Source: Pseudoneurospora amorphoporcata (lineage: Eukaryota; Ascomycota; Sordariomycetes; Sordariales; Sordariaceae). From it: DNA of 54,618 bases. The stretch lies in NCBI GenBank assembly GCA_033297205.1, contig MU859282.1, positions 1 through 54,618 of the forward strand, read 5' to 3'. The notes beneath the pieces were generated by a model. The model was not told where the DNA came from. It saw nothing but the letters and a program-made list of their open reading frames with translations, and did no database searches. Position numbers and translations under genes: made by a program. This document shows, one piece after another, positions 46,283-54,618 of this stretch (its first letter is position 1; each line of letters begins with the position of its first letter).

Positions 46283-47569
46283 ATGTCTGGAACAGCACCC
46301 TCAATACCGAACCTCCTCACCCTCCGTGGTCGTATTGGTGGCGGCGGCGTCACCCGCGGGCGTTACCGGGGCGTCATCCACCGGGGAGGTCGCGGCCACG
46401 GTCCTGGAGCACCCAGTGCCTCGGCAGCTCACGATGCCACCATCCAAGGCACCGACACCGACGCCGCCGTCTCCCGCCTCAGCGCAGTTCAGGTCGGCTA
46501 TCTCGACGATCCGTATGCTGAGCTGTTCGCCCAGTCTGGTCCCGGTGCCGCCAGGCGCCTGCCCATCATCAACCGAGGCACCTACGCGCGTACAACGGCC
46601 ATCGACAAGCTTGTTGACAAGTTCCTCGACGACACCGAAAGCTCTTCAGATGGGCGACAGATCGTCTCGCTAGGCGCCGGAACCGATACTCGCAGTCTCC
46701 GATTGTTCTCTCCGTCCGCCTCAACGTCGCGTAAGCGCGTCATCTACCATGAGATCGACTTCCCCGTCATGTGCGAGAAGAAGCAGCGCATTGTCCGTGG
46801 CGCACCGCAGCTGCGGTCTATTCTCTCCGACCCGGAATCCGTGGAGGAACTGAGCCAACACGGCGGTGGAAACTCCTGGCATAGCAAGGCCGTGGCGGAC
46901 CAGCACCAAGGAAGCGAGCTCTGGGTTCACGGGCTAGATCTCCGTGCCATTGCGGCGGCGCAACAACCTCAGCAGCCACTACCACCGGGAGTGCCGGTCG
47001 GTTCTAGGGGACTTCACGCTTCGCCCTCTACCATTGGTTCAACAAGGCAACAAGAAGAGCAAACAGAGGAAACAACACAACCTCAACAAAAAGAACCACT
47101 AACGTTAACATCGCTCAATCCTAACCTTCCGACCCTCATAATCTCCGAATGTTGCCTCTGCTACCTCCCGCCTTCAGCCGCCTCGTCCATCCTGTCCTTC
47201 TTCACCACTACCATCCAATCTCCCTTGGGCATAGTAATCTACGAGCCCATCAAGCCCGACGACGCCTTTGGCAAGATGATGGTTTCGAACCTTGCCGCTC
47301 GGGATATCAAGATGCCAACGTTGGAGGTGTACAAGGAGGCACACGATCAGGCGAGGCGGTTACGGGAGGCTGGGTTTGGTGGAGAAAAGGGAGGGGGAGC
47401 GAAGAGTAAAACCATAGAACAGATTTGGGAGGGGTGGATGAACCAGGCGGAAAAGGAGCGGGTTGATGCGCTGGAGGGGCTGGATGAGGTTGAGGAGTGG
47501 AAGTTATTGGCGGCACATTATATTGTTGTTTGGGGATGGAGGGGGGAGGGGGTTGATTTGGGGATATAA
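46283..47569 (+). CDS. ppm1: leucine carboxyl methyltransferase 1 (PPM1/LCMT1)
   Basis: SAM-dependent enzyme that methylates the C-terminal leucine of the PP2A catalytic subunit, controlling assembly of the phosphatase with its regulatory subunits. It is a single exon of 428 residues. Family motifs appear in order: YLDDPYAELF (73-82), RLPIINRGTYART (92-104), the SAM loop SLGAGTDTR (129-137), YHEIDFP (155-161), an ELWVHGLDLR segment, ISECCLCYLPP at about 290, and IVIYEPI. The ending VVWGWRG fits the family. An Arg/Gly-rich N-terminus at about 15-42 (RGRYRGVIHRGGRGHG) and a Gln/Thr-rich insert before the ISECC motif are additions to the core. The start is the only ATG before the conserved region that keeps this extension. 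Confidence 0.93.
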   Translation: MSGTAPSIPNLLTLRGRIGGGGVTRGRYRGVIHRGGRGHGPGAPSASAAHDATIQGTDTDAAVSRLSAVQVGYLDDPYAELFAQSGPGAARRLPIINRGTYARTTAIDKLVDKFLDDTESSSDGRQIVSLGAGTDTRSLRLFSPSASTSRKRVIYHEIDFPVMCEKKQRIVRGAPQLRSILSDPESVEELSQHGGGNSWHSKAVADQHQGSELWVHGLDLRAIAAAQQPQQPLPPGVPVGSRGLHASPSTIGSTRQQEEQTEETTQPQQKEPLTLTSLNPNLPTLIISECCLCYLPPSAASSILSFFTTTIQSPLGIVIYEPIKPDDAFGKMMVSNLAARDIKMPTLEVYKEAHDQARRLREAGFGGEKGGGAKSKTIEQIWEGWMNQAEKERVDALEGLDEVEEWKLLAAHYIVVWGWRGEGVDLGI

Positions 47570-48453
47570 CAGACACGGTAACGATTTGGTCACGGAGTCG
47601 AGGTACAATGATAATGTCAATCAGTTACCACTTGAAATGGTGAAAGGAGACCGCTCGATTCTGTAGGTTTCCTACCTTGATGATCTTGCGAGTGTCACTT
47701 GCCAATTATCAGCAGCTCGTGTCTACTGGTATGTAGACTATATGTGAGAAGATTCTGGGCGTTTGCTGCACAGACCACTAGTCCTTTGCGCTGCAGGGCT
47801 CTTTGCCCTGCACCCTTCTTTGACAGCGGATCTGGCACCTCCCAGAATCCCCTCCTTTGCAGACCTTCCTCCTCTTTGTATCACCAGCTCTATATAGCTG
47901 GTGATCCCCTCTAGCTTCAGATAGCTGGATCCCTCAATATCATCATTCCTATCATTTTCGTGATCTATCTTATACTATATGCTCAACATCGGCAAATCTG
48001 TCTTGGTGTCTCCCATCTCTTTCCTTCCACGAAGCGGCGCAAATTTCACGAGGCCACACTTTGTCATCAAGCTTCCACCGCCGCAGTTATTTTCTATCAC
48101 TAATCCTATATCATCAGCTACAAAAGCCCCAACTTGGCCCATTAGGGGCGCTAGGTATACAAAGAAATTATCAATCAAACATGCCATTATCTTTGCCCAC
48201 GCAGAGAGCAAGACGCCTGGCACTGAATGATCGCCCCACTCTTCTCTCTTACGTATTAGCCTGCGCACTTGCGCCGTAGCACCGTTAATCCAACACGACA
48301 ATACCGTTCCGTCCTCAAACTGAAAGCAGAAATGTCCAATGTCCCTAGCACTCCTTAGTAGCCCATTGAATCCAGTTACGCTTCCTCTCAGCCAGACCAG
48401 GTTATAGAAGCAAAAGCCAAAGGCCAAAAACCCGACATCCCCAACCACCAAAC
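47570..48453. other. intergenic region between the 3' ends of ppm1 and spt3
   Basis: Holds two hairpins: GCAGGGC...GCCCTGC near 47793-47811, and ATCACCAGCT-CTATAT-AGCTGGTGAT at 47880-47905. A minus-strand frame of 160 codons (47975-48457) overlaps the end of spt3 and is treated separately. Confidence 0.5.
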
Positions 48454-48457
48454 TCAA
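47975..48457 (-). pseudogene. unrecognised 160-codon frame, possible repeat-derived relic
   Basis: ATG-initiated frame that overlaps the spt3 stop by four bases and would lie in the spt3 3' UTR. The translation looks protein-like (FCFQFEDGTVLSCWINGATA, a membrane-like ACLIDNFFVYLAPLMG) but matches no family I know. Codon use is less GC-ended than in the neighbouring genes. It could be a decayed mobile-element fragment or chance. Confidence 0.22.
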
Positions 48458-51400
48458 ATAATCAACAAATCCGTCTTCGGCTGCAATCTAGTCCCATTCA
48501 GCATGGCCCTCCTCTTCTTGCTCGGATCCTGCAACCTCCTAAACGCCTCATGGATATGTCTCGGCTCCACGGGCGTCCTCCCTTCACCGGGCGGATCAAA
48601 CAATCCCTTGGGCAGCTTCCGCTTCTTCGTCGGACCCGCCTCGCCCGTGCGCAGGAGGTCTTCGTGGTCCTTGATCTTGAGGGCTTCCTCGGTGATACTT
48701 TGCACCATTTCAAATGTTAAGAATCCCAGGATATCGACAATGTCGTCAGACGGCTTGCTGTCAGTCACCTGCCCGAAGCCAGCCCACTCGCGAAATCGCT
48801 TGCCCTTGCGGTAGGTGAAACTTGCCTGGCGGAATTCCGACCAGGTAACGTACTCCTCGCGCGTCATGGCCTTGGTGCGCTCGTCGGCTTTGCGCAGGCG
48901 CTGGAGAGTGATGTAATTCATTTCTTCCTCCTCTTCGTCTTCTTCGTCTTCGCGCTCGGGGACCTCGACAGCGTAGAAACTCGAGGGTTCCCAGGGCAGG
49001 CCGACCTTGGCTTTTTTGTTCTTTTTTGCCGCATCGTCGACGGGACCGCCGGCTCCGGGGACGATTCCCGCCGCCGCGGATGGGTCTTCGCCGGCTGCCC
49101 CAATGTCGGCGTCGCCGCCTTTGTCTTCGCTGTCTTTGACGTTCTTGCGGACGTCCTTCCAGGATAAGAAGGTGCGCAGGCGAGAGACTTTGGGCGCGTC
49201 GTCGCGGATTTGGAAGATTAGGTCGTTGATGGTTATGGAGCGGGAGCCGCGGCGGGCGGCGAGTTCGGTGCAGTTTTTGAGCTGGGAGGGGACTGTTAGA
49301 TCGACACTTCTTTGGTTGATAGGAAGGGGATATGAATGTGAACTTACCATAGAAATGACCTGCTGGCGCACAATGTCTTCGATGATGCTCGTGGTTTCGA
49401 CGGATGGCTCGCCTGTTTCTCCAGAGACGTACATCATCTGACGAACATTGTTAGTAAATCTGGCAATGAACTGCTCCTTTGTCTCTGCTCGTTTCTTCCA
49501 GTATGATTCCCAGGGGTCTTTCGGGTACGGGCCGACGAAGTTGTTGATGCCTCTACGCTCTTCTGTCTCCGCTCCACTTGAAGGAAAGAATATATCATTG
49601 GGAATTGGATAGTAAGGTCGCTTGGCCTGATTTTCTGTGTTGATCTCATCAAGGGCATTGTCGAACGCGTCTTGGAAGAGATCAAGTCCGTCACCAACTT
49701 GGTTGACGGAGAAAGAGGAAGTTGGAAGAGAACTCGAAGTAGAGGCGTCCCCCATGACTGTATCTTGCTGACTGGGGGCTAAAGGTATGATGATCTCGTT
49801 ATCGATCATCTCATCCCATTCGGTATCCAATAAAGCGTCATCTGACTGGCTGGTCAACTCTGATGGCTGATCCGGCGTAATGTCCTCGGGGATGCATGGT
49901 TCTTCTGAAAAATCTTTAGACTCCACGTCCACGGCAACAGGCTGAGAAGTCCGATCTTGAGCGGAAAACCAAACCTCGGCGCTATTAATGGTCTTGGTCC
50001 TGTCATCGCTTGGATTACAAGAGCTCCGGAAAGTATCGACGGCATCATCAGGAACACCTTCTGAGGAAGGACATCCAGTTGCAGATTTCTGATCTTGGCC
50101 TCGAGACTGAGCTGCGACTTCCGGAGGAAGTACCGAGGCCGGACCAGCTTCGTTACCTGTGGCAATGTTCTGCGACTCACTGCCTGCAGTGACCTGGACC
50201 TGCTCCAGAATCGCTTGGGCCTTGACGATGTTTTCCAGTGCCTTCTTCAGCGCAGCGGACTGGTCAAGCTGTTGGGTCTCTGAGCCTGAGCCCTCGTCCG
50301 GTCTAGCAAGGTGGTTTGGTAGTGAAGTGAAGACTTCCAATGGTCGATACGGAGGCGACGAGCATTTGGATAAGAAGAGACGGCTGGGCAGAGGGCCGTT
50401 GTCGAGAGCCCCTAAGAGAGGCTCGCAGCTCCGATCGGCAGCAATAGAAAGACCTCCTGCAACACTTCTATGACCTGAGTCTCGCTCTCTCTTGCTCCCG
50501 TGGACTAAACCAGTGTCATCTCCAGGCGTAGCTTTATGAGACGTAGAAGTTCCCGGAATTGTGACCTGTTTAGAGACATCGGAATCTGCAAGAGGTTCGG
50601 ACACGCTACTTATAGACATCGAGATAGACGAGGTGTTAAACAGCTGCTGATGTTCTTCCAAGTTATCTCCTGGGTGTGTGCCTTCCTAAGACACATCGGC
50701 ACGCGGGAGAGAGTCAGGCCCTTTACTTATGGGCATCGAGACAGATGACGGTACGGACAATGGCTGGTCCTCCATGTCAGGGCCACAAGAGTGCTGAAAG
50801 ACTGAAAGTGCCGGGGAGCTGTCCGAAACAGGGGGTCTATAACGGAGAGGCTCCAAATCCTGCGGTGGTTGCTTGGAAGTGGTCGCTATGCCTGCCCCGG
50901 AGTGAGTGGCTGTGTCTGCGGGCAGAGCCTGTGAAGACTCGCCTGGACTGTTGGTTGAATTATCCATATTGTCTTTTGAAGTGGTCTCTTTAGAGACACG
51001 ACGTGTAGGAGTCTCTGATGGTGATAGCTGGCTTTCGAGAGTAGAGACCTGCTGTGGCCGTGGGCCAGAGGACCTGGTAAGAGGCCTTCCTCGCGAGGTC
51101 TGAGGGTTGGGATTGCTCGCTGAAATGGTCCTCTTCGGTTTCCTTGACTGCTGAGGAGATTGTGATGGCCTCGCCGATTGTGACCGCTGGATGCGTGTCG
51201 AACGCCGCAGAGGCAGCGTATGCTCCGGGGGTTCCGGGGAGGATACCTCTTCCTTCGCAGCCGACGCGACGGTTCCGGAACGGAGCCTCATGGTTTTGGT
51301 TTTGTGGACTTGTCATGAATGTGAAATCGCAGGTTTTTAGGTGAGTGAAATGTCGCGCGATGTGGATGCGGCTGCGTGTTCTGATGAAGGTAGTGGGTGG

Positions 51401-52016
51401 ATGGCAAAGAAGAGCGGCTTGTGCTTTGCTGATGAAACAAAAGAGTCGCCGTCGGTTGCAAGAATGAAGGCAATGTCCGACCCACGTAGGGTGTTTGCTC
51501 AACGGCAAAGTGAGGTTGTGTTGAGAGGGAGTGATTCGAAGCCCATGCCGTCCCTGGACATCCAAAATACCGAGTTACCAAGCGGCCCGGTGACCGGGCA
51601 ACCAGGCAACCATTGAAGTTAAAGGCGAAAAGCAGGGACCACGTTTCTCTGCTTGGGTATGGTCATATGAGCAATAAAACACCACCCGTTTCACTGGGAC
51701 TTGACGGTGTTCAGCTGTCCATATGATGGCTCGTCATCTCCAAAGCCTTCCTTCCAGATCTTGAACCACTTTCCTGAACTGCCTGAAACGAGCTGTAGTT
51801 TCGGAATTCACACTTTATAAAGCAAAAGCGTGAAGCGACGAGAGGAGGATGCCAAAGCACGAAATACGACCAAGGGGAAGATTTGAAATGAGCCTGACCA
51901 CTTGCCAGGCCACTTGCTTGCGAAACACGATTATCATTTTGCGCGTAAGGCGAGTCACTAACCTGCTGGATTTCCTGGCGATATTTGTACTGTTTATCCT
52001 TGTCCTTGTCCGCCAT
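48454..52016 (-). CDS. spt3: SAGA complex subunit SPT3
   Basis: Histone-fold subunit of the SAGA coactivator that helps deliver TBP to promoters. Canonical exons: 51963-52016 (MADKDKDKQYKYRQEIQQ), 49348-49437 (MMYVSGETGEPS..., 30 codons) and 48454-49281, giving 323 residues, close to yeast Spt3. Signatures are CTELAARRGSRSITINDLIF and VSRLRTFLSWKDVRKN in the first histone fold, and EYVTWSEFRQASFTYRKGK and DILGFLTFEMVQSITEEAL in the second. An acidic insert lies between (EDEEDEEEEEMN). Intron 2 (66 nt) is a stopless multiple of three. Intron 1 (gttagt at 51962 to cgtcag at 49438, with a CTAAC branch point) is 2525 nt and contains a long same-strand frame that enters exon 2 in phase. A longer protein from this locus is therefore also possible. 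Confidence 0.92.
49438..51291 (-). CDS. long open frame inside spt3 intron 1, in frame with SPT3 exon 2 (alternative N-terminus or nested gene)
   Basis: From the ATG at 51291 (MRLRSGTVASAAKEEV) the frame runs 201 codons to a TAG at 50686-50688, then another 416 codons without a stop to 49438, where it continues in phase into MMYVSGE of SPT3. A 69-nt, phase-0 intron (gtaccg at 50754 to cttag at 50686, with CCTGACT branch-like bases) would remove the TAG and leave about 595 codons. The protein is basic and Ser/Pro/Gln-rich first (LRRSTRIQRSQSARPSQS), then acidic and low-complexity, and ends in an ordered-looking segment (PYPKDPWESYWKKRAETKEQ, FIARFTNNVRQ). A 416-codon stop-free run is of order 1e-9 by chance with uniform codons, so it is very likely coding. 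No family is recognised. It may be a separate nested gene fused by transcription to spt3. Confidence 0.65.
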
Positions 52017-52883
52017 CTTGATCGGTTTTCAAAGGCGATTGTCTGATTAAGGCGATTATAAGGTAGGTTACCTTCTTTTAGAGGCGGTAACAATGTTGAA
52101 GAGGAAAGAGACCACGCGTTCGATTCTGGGCGGGTTGAAGCAGGTAGCTGTCGACAGGACGAATAAACAATTGGGTATCAAGTTTCGTGACGCAGGTAAC
52201 AAGAAGAAGTTAAGTTGAAGCGCGAAGGAAAGGCCGGGAGAATGGAAATATCGTTCGTTATGTGAGAAGTGGAAACTGCAAGAGTTGATGTCCGGTTCGT
52301 TCTTTCCCGGACGTCGTGTTGCAGTTCCAGGGACCAACAAGGTACCCGGTACCGTCACGTGATGCATACATGCCGCAGAATGTTCTTGGACCATGCGTCG
52401 ACGGCGGTTCACAAGAAACAGTGCAGTGACCGAGTTTGACGTCTCGTCTCGTCTTTTGAGACACTCGAGCGGAACCATAGTCGAGTGAGCCACCTGCGAG
52501 ATGTATTGAGCTGTTGAAGTGGTTGAACTCGAAAGTAGGTGGCATCTCGAATGCAAAACAAAGTAGATCTACTTGTACAAGTATGCAGTTCACGCAGGAT
52601 GAGAAAGTACCTTCCTGATACGCAGCTTGTCTACTGAGCAAGGGGTTGCTCGTGAGAGAGCTAATGACCCTGTCGATCCGCATGCGGCCCCACCATCTGC
52701 CCCACACAAGCTGTGGTGCTCGCCGTCGTCCCGTCTCCTCCAACTTCACGACAACCTCACCAGTTGCCTGAACCAATCTCACTTATCGTCATCCTTGACC
52801 AGTCGCTCATATCTGCGTTTCCTACCGAGTAAAATCATTTCCATCACATCAAACACCCAAACCACCCCAAACACATACAAGAA
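52017..52883. promoter_or_regulatory. divergent promoter region of spt3 and ist1
   Basis: 867 bp between the spt3 first-exon ATG and the ist1 start. No gene is seen. The ist1-proximal part is C/A-rich with an ACACCCAAACCACCCC-type leader, as is common in these fungi. Confidence 0.5.
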
Positions 52884-53875
52884 ATGCCTCCCGCAGGAGC
52901 TGCCTTTGTGGTACGTCATCCCAGCTCCACCTCAAGTCAACCACAACATCCATATATGACGTCTCTACTGTGTGTTGGCAATGAAACTCACTCTACACAC
53001 AGGCCAAACTCAAGGTCCAACTGAAACTTGCTATCGCCAGACTGCGTATGGTCCAAAAGCGGGATGAAGCCCTAGCCAAGACCCAGCGACGGGCTATGGC
53101 GCAGTTGCTAGATGTTGGCAAAGAGGACTCGGCCCGCATCCGTGTCGAGAACATCATCCGATCAGACATCACCACCGAGCTCCACGAGATCCTTGAGCTC
53201 TATTGTGAGCTCTTACTTGCTCGCGCTGGCCTATTAGAGGCGCCCACATGCGATCCCGGTCTCGAGGAGGCCGTCAAGAGCATCATCTACGCCGCGCCCA
53301 AGACCGAGATTAAGGAGCTGCACCAGGTACGGACGCTGCTCGCAGAGAAGTTCGGCAAGGAGTTTGCGCTGCAGGCGGTGGAGAACTCGGACGGAAAGGT
53401 CTCGGAGAAGGTTGTCAAGAAGCTCAGCGTTACGCCACCACGGGAGGAGCTCGTTGTTGGCTACCTAGAGGAGATTGCCAAGGTGTATGGCGTCAACTGG
53501 CCAAAGAAGAAGGCAGACTTGGGCGACCCGCCTGACTTCATGGACGACGATGAGAACCCGAGTGGTGGACAAGCTCAGAAGAACCTCGAGGCACCCTTAA
53601 AGGCGGAAGATAAGGAGGCTGAGGCTCAAGAGGAGCTCAGCAAGGCGACGCCACCAGTGTCATTTGGACCTGCGAGCCCTTTACATATTAACCCTCCACC
53701 GCCGTCAACCGACAATATTCACCCCAAAGTGACGCTGAACCATCAGCAGTTACAACCAAAGCAACCTTCGGCGAGTGGTGGAGTTGTCAAGAAGGCGCCT
53801 GCAAAGGGGGGCATCGCCGACGGCATTCCTGAAGTGGATGAGCTGGCCAAGCGGTTTGCGGCTTTGAAGAAGTAG
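52884..53875 (+). CDS. ist1: IST1-type ESCRT-III regulator
   Basis: Regulates Vps4 and ESCRT-III in multivesicular body sorting at endosomes. Two exons: a 27-nt first exon (52884-52910, MPPAGAAFV) and 53003-53875, joined by gtacgt...acacag, giving 299 residues. The Ist1 domain covers about residues 10-175: KLKVQLKLAIARLRMVQKRD, QRRAMAQLLDVGKEDSARIR, VENIIRSD, ELYCELLLARAGLL and TLLAEKFGKEFA. A Pro/Gln-rich linker follows. The last residues, IPEVDELAKRFAALKK, form a MIM1-type helix expected to bind the MIT domain of Vps4. The short first exon is supported by the frame and by the domain start just after the junction. Confidence 0.92.
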
Positions 53876-54423
53876 AGTGGTTTTGGATGTCAGTGTCCTT
53901 TGGCAAGCGGTTTGTGGTCTTGCAAAGCCAAGATACGAGGCATGGGGACAAATTTTGGCAGCGTTTTTTATTGACCAATGACTTTTCAAGCGAATCAGTA
54001 TCATTTCGAAAATTCTGGTACCTGGGCTACTCGTTTGTTGTTGACTGGCCCGCTTTCTACTGCCTTTTTGTTGATATGTGACAAGCTTCTGCTGTTTCTT
54101 GGATTACCACCACTTCTCCAACCACCACGCACTTGGCCTTTTGAGAATATATCTATCCCTTCCCGTGTCAATATTCCCTTAGCAACCTGGTAGGATGGCG
54201 CAGTGATCATGGTTGTCGGTCCCTCCCCTTCAATGAGCTGAGCCCCCTCCCTGTAAGGTATCTTTCCGTGCCTTCCATCAATGTCCCACCGGCCGCAATT
54301 CCAACTTTCATCCCAACTCGCTCCCGCGCACGACCAATCATCCTCCCTTCACAGCAGTGCCAGAGGGTACATATACTACTTCCACTGCGCATATTTCCAA
54401 CAAAGAGGATTGGAACACCCGGG
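53876..54423. other. 3' flank of ist1, no gene seen
   Basis: Short frames only, none convincing. Confidence 0.5.
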
Positions 54424-54521
54424 CCCCTGGACGGTCGGATGGTCTAGCGGTACGGTGTTGGACGGTTGGGACCCGTTTCAAGCTGCTGCTCTACGCGTTC
54501 GATTCAGGGGTAAGTCCTCTT

Positions 54522-54525
<4 letters not shown>
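54424..54525 (+). pseudogene. tRNA-like sequence with A and B boxes (pseudo-tRNA or tRNA-derived SINE)
   Basis: TGGTCTAGCGG at 54440-54450 is a good Pol III A box and GTTCGATTC at 54497-54505 a perfect B box, spaced as in a tRNA with extra bases. But a T-arm stem and a matching 3' acceptor strand for GGTCGGA (54433-54439) are missing. CCCCTGG (54424-54430) can instead pair with TCAGGGG (54504-54510). A T run follows. This fits a degenerate tRNA gene or the head of a tRNA-derived SINE better than a working tRNA. Confidence 0.4.

Positions 54526-54618
<93 letters not shown>
54526..54618. repeat. homopolymer run of 93 T to the window end
   Basis: Uninterrupted T from 54526 to the last base. It may be the tail of a retroposed element, a long simple repeat or an assembly artefact at a sequence edge. 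Confidence 0.85.

Overview
The window reads as euchromatic filamentous-ascomycete DNA, most likely Neurospora or a close Sordariales relative. Genes carry short introns (about 50-180 nt) with GTAAGT/GTACGT-type donors and CTAAC/CTGAC branch points. Intergenic spaces are long. Two stretches (about 94-2480 and 38.7-40.5 kb) are extremely A+T-rich and stop-rich, with transition-type differences between repeat copies, as left by repeat-induced point mutation (RIP). The species call is inference from gene content and style.

Layout. 1-2480: RIP-degraded repeat block holding a truncated LTR end, a probable solo LTR and an intact-looking 760-bp inverted-repeat element. 4099-7838 (-): a FarA/CTF1-type Zn2Cys6 fatty-acid regulator in six exons, two of them 25 and 18 nt. 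12597-15742 (-): MCD4/PIG-N GPI ethanolamine-phosphate transferase, divergent from 16467-18039 (+), Pol32/Cdc27, the DNA polymerase delta subunit with a PCNA box at its C-terminus. 23574-24853 (-): a three-zinc-ribbon protein of unknown function. 34250-37902 (+): an F-box, WD-like, triple-UIM protein. 38606-39129: a second inverted-repeat element with internal hexamer tandem repeats. 39.2-43.2 kb: decayed or unresolved small genes with several frame breaks. 43553-43948 (+): a small probable mitochondrial protein. 44263-45469 (-): a multi-pass membrane protein, divergent from 46283-47569 (+), PPM1 (PP2A leucine carboxyl methyltransferase). 48454-52016 (-): the SAGA subunit SPT3. 52884-53875 (+): the ESCRT-III factor IST1. 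The window ends in a tRNA-like sequence and a run of 93 T.

The most unusual locus is spt3. Canonical SPT3 needs an 18-codon first exon at 52016 spliced over a 2525-nt intron, about 30 times the usual size here. That intron holds a same-strand reading frame of about 595 codons that runs, without its own stop, in frame into the second SPT3 exon. The arrangement predicts two proteins from one locus: ordinary 323-aa SPT3, and a roughly 900-aa form with a long acidic, low-complexity N-terminal module. The long form requires either splicing out a 69-nt segment with an in-frame TAG or reading through that TAG.

The genes are mostly housekeeping and not a cluster: lipid regulation, GPI anchors, DNA replication, ubiquitin, PP2A methylation, transcription, ESCRT. 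No CRISPR array, virus or toxin gene was seen. Three intergenic deserts (7.8-12.6, 18.0-23.6 and 24.9-34.2 kb) hold no protein gene I can support.
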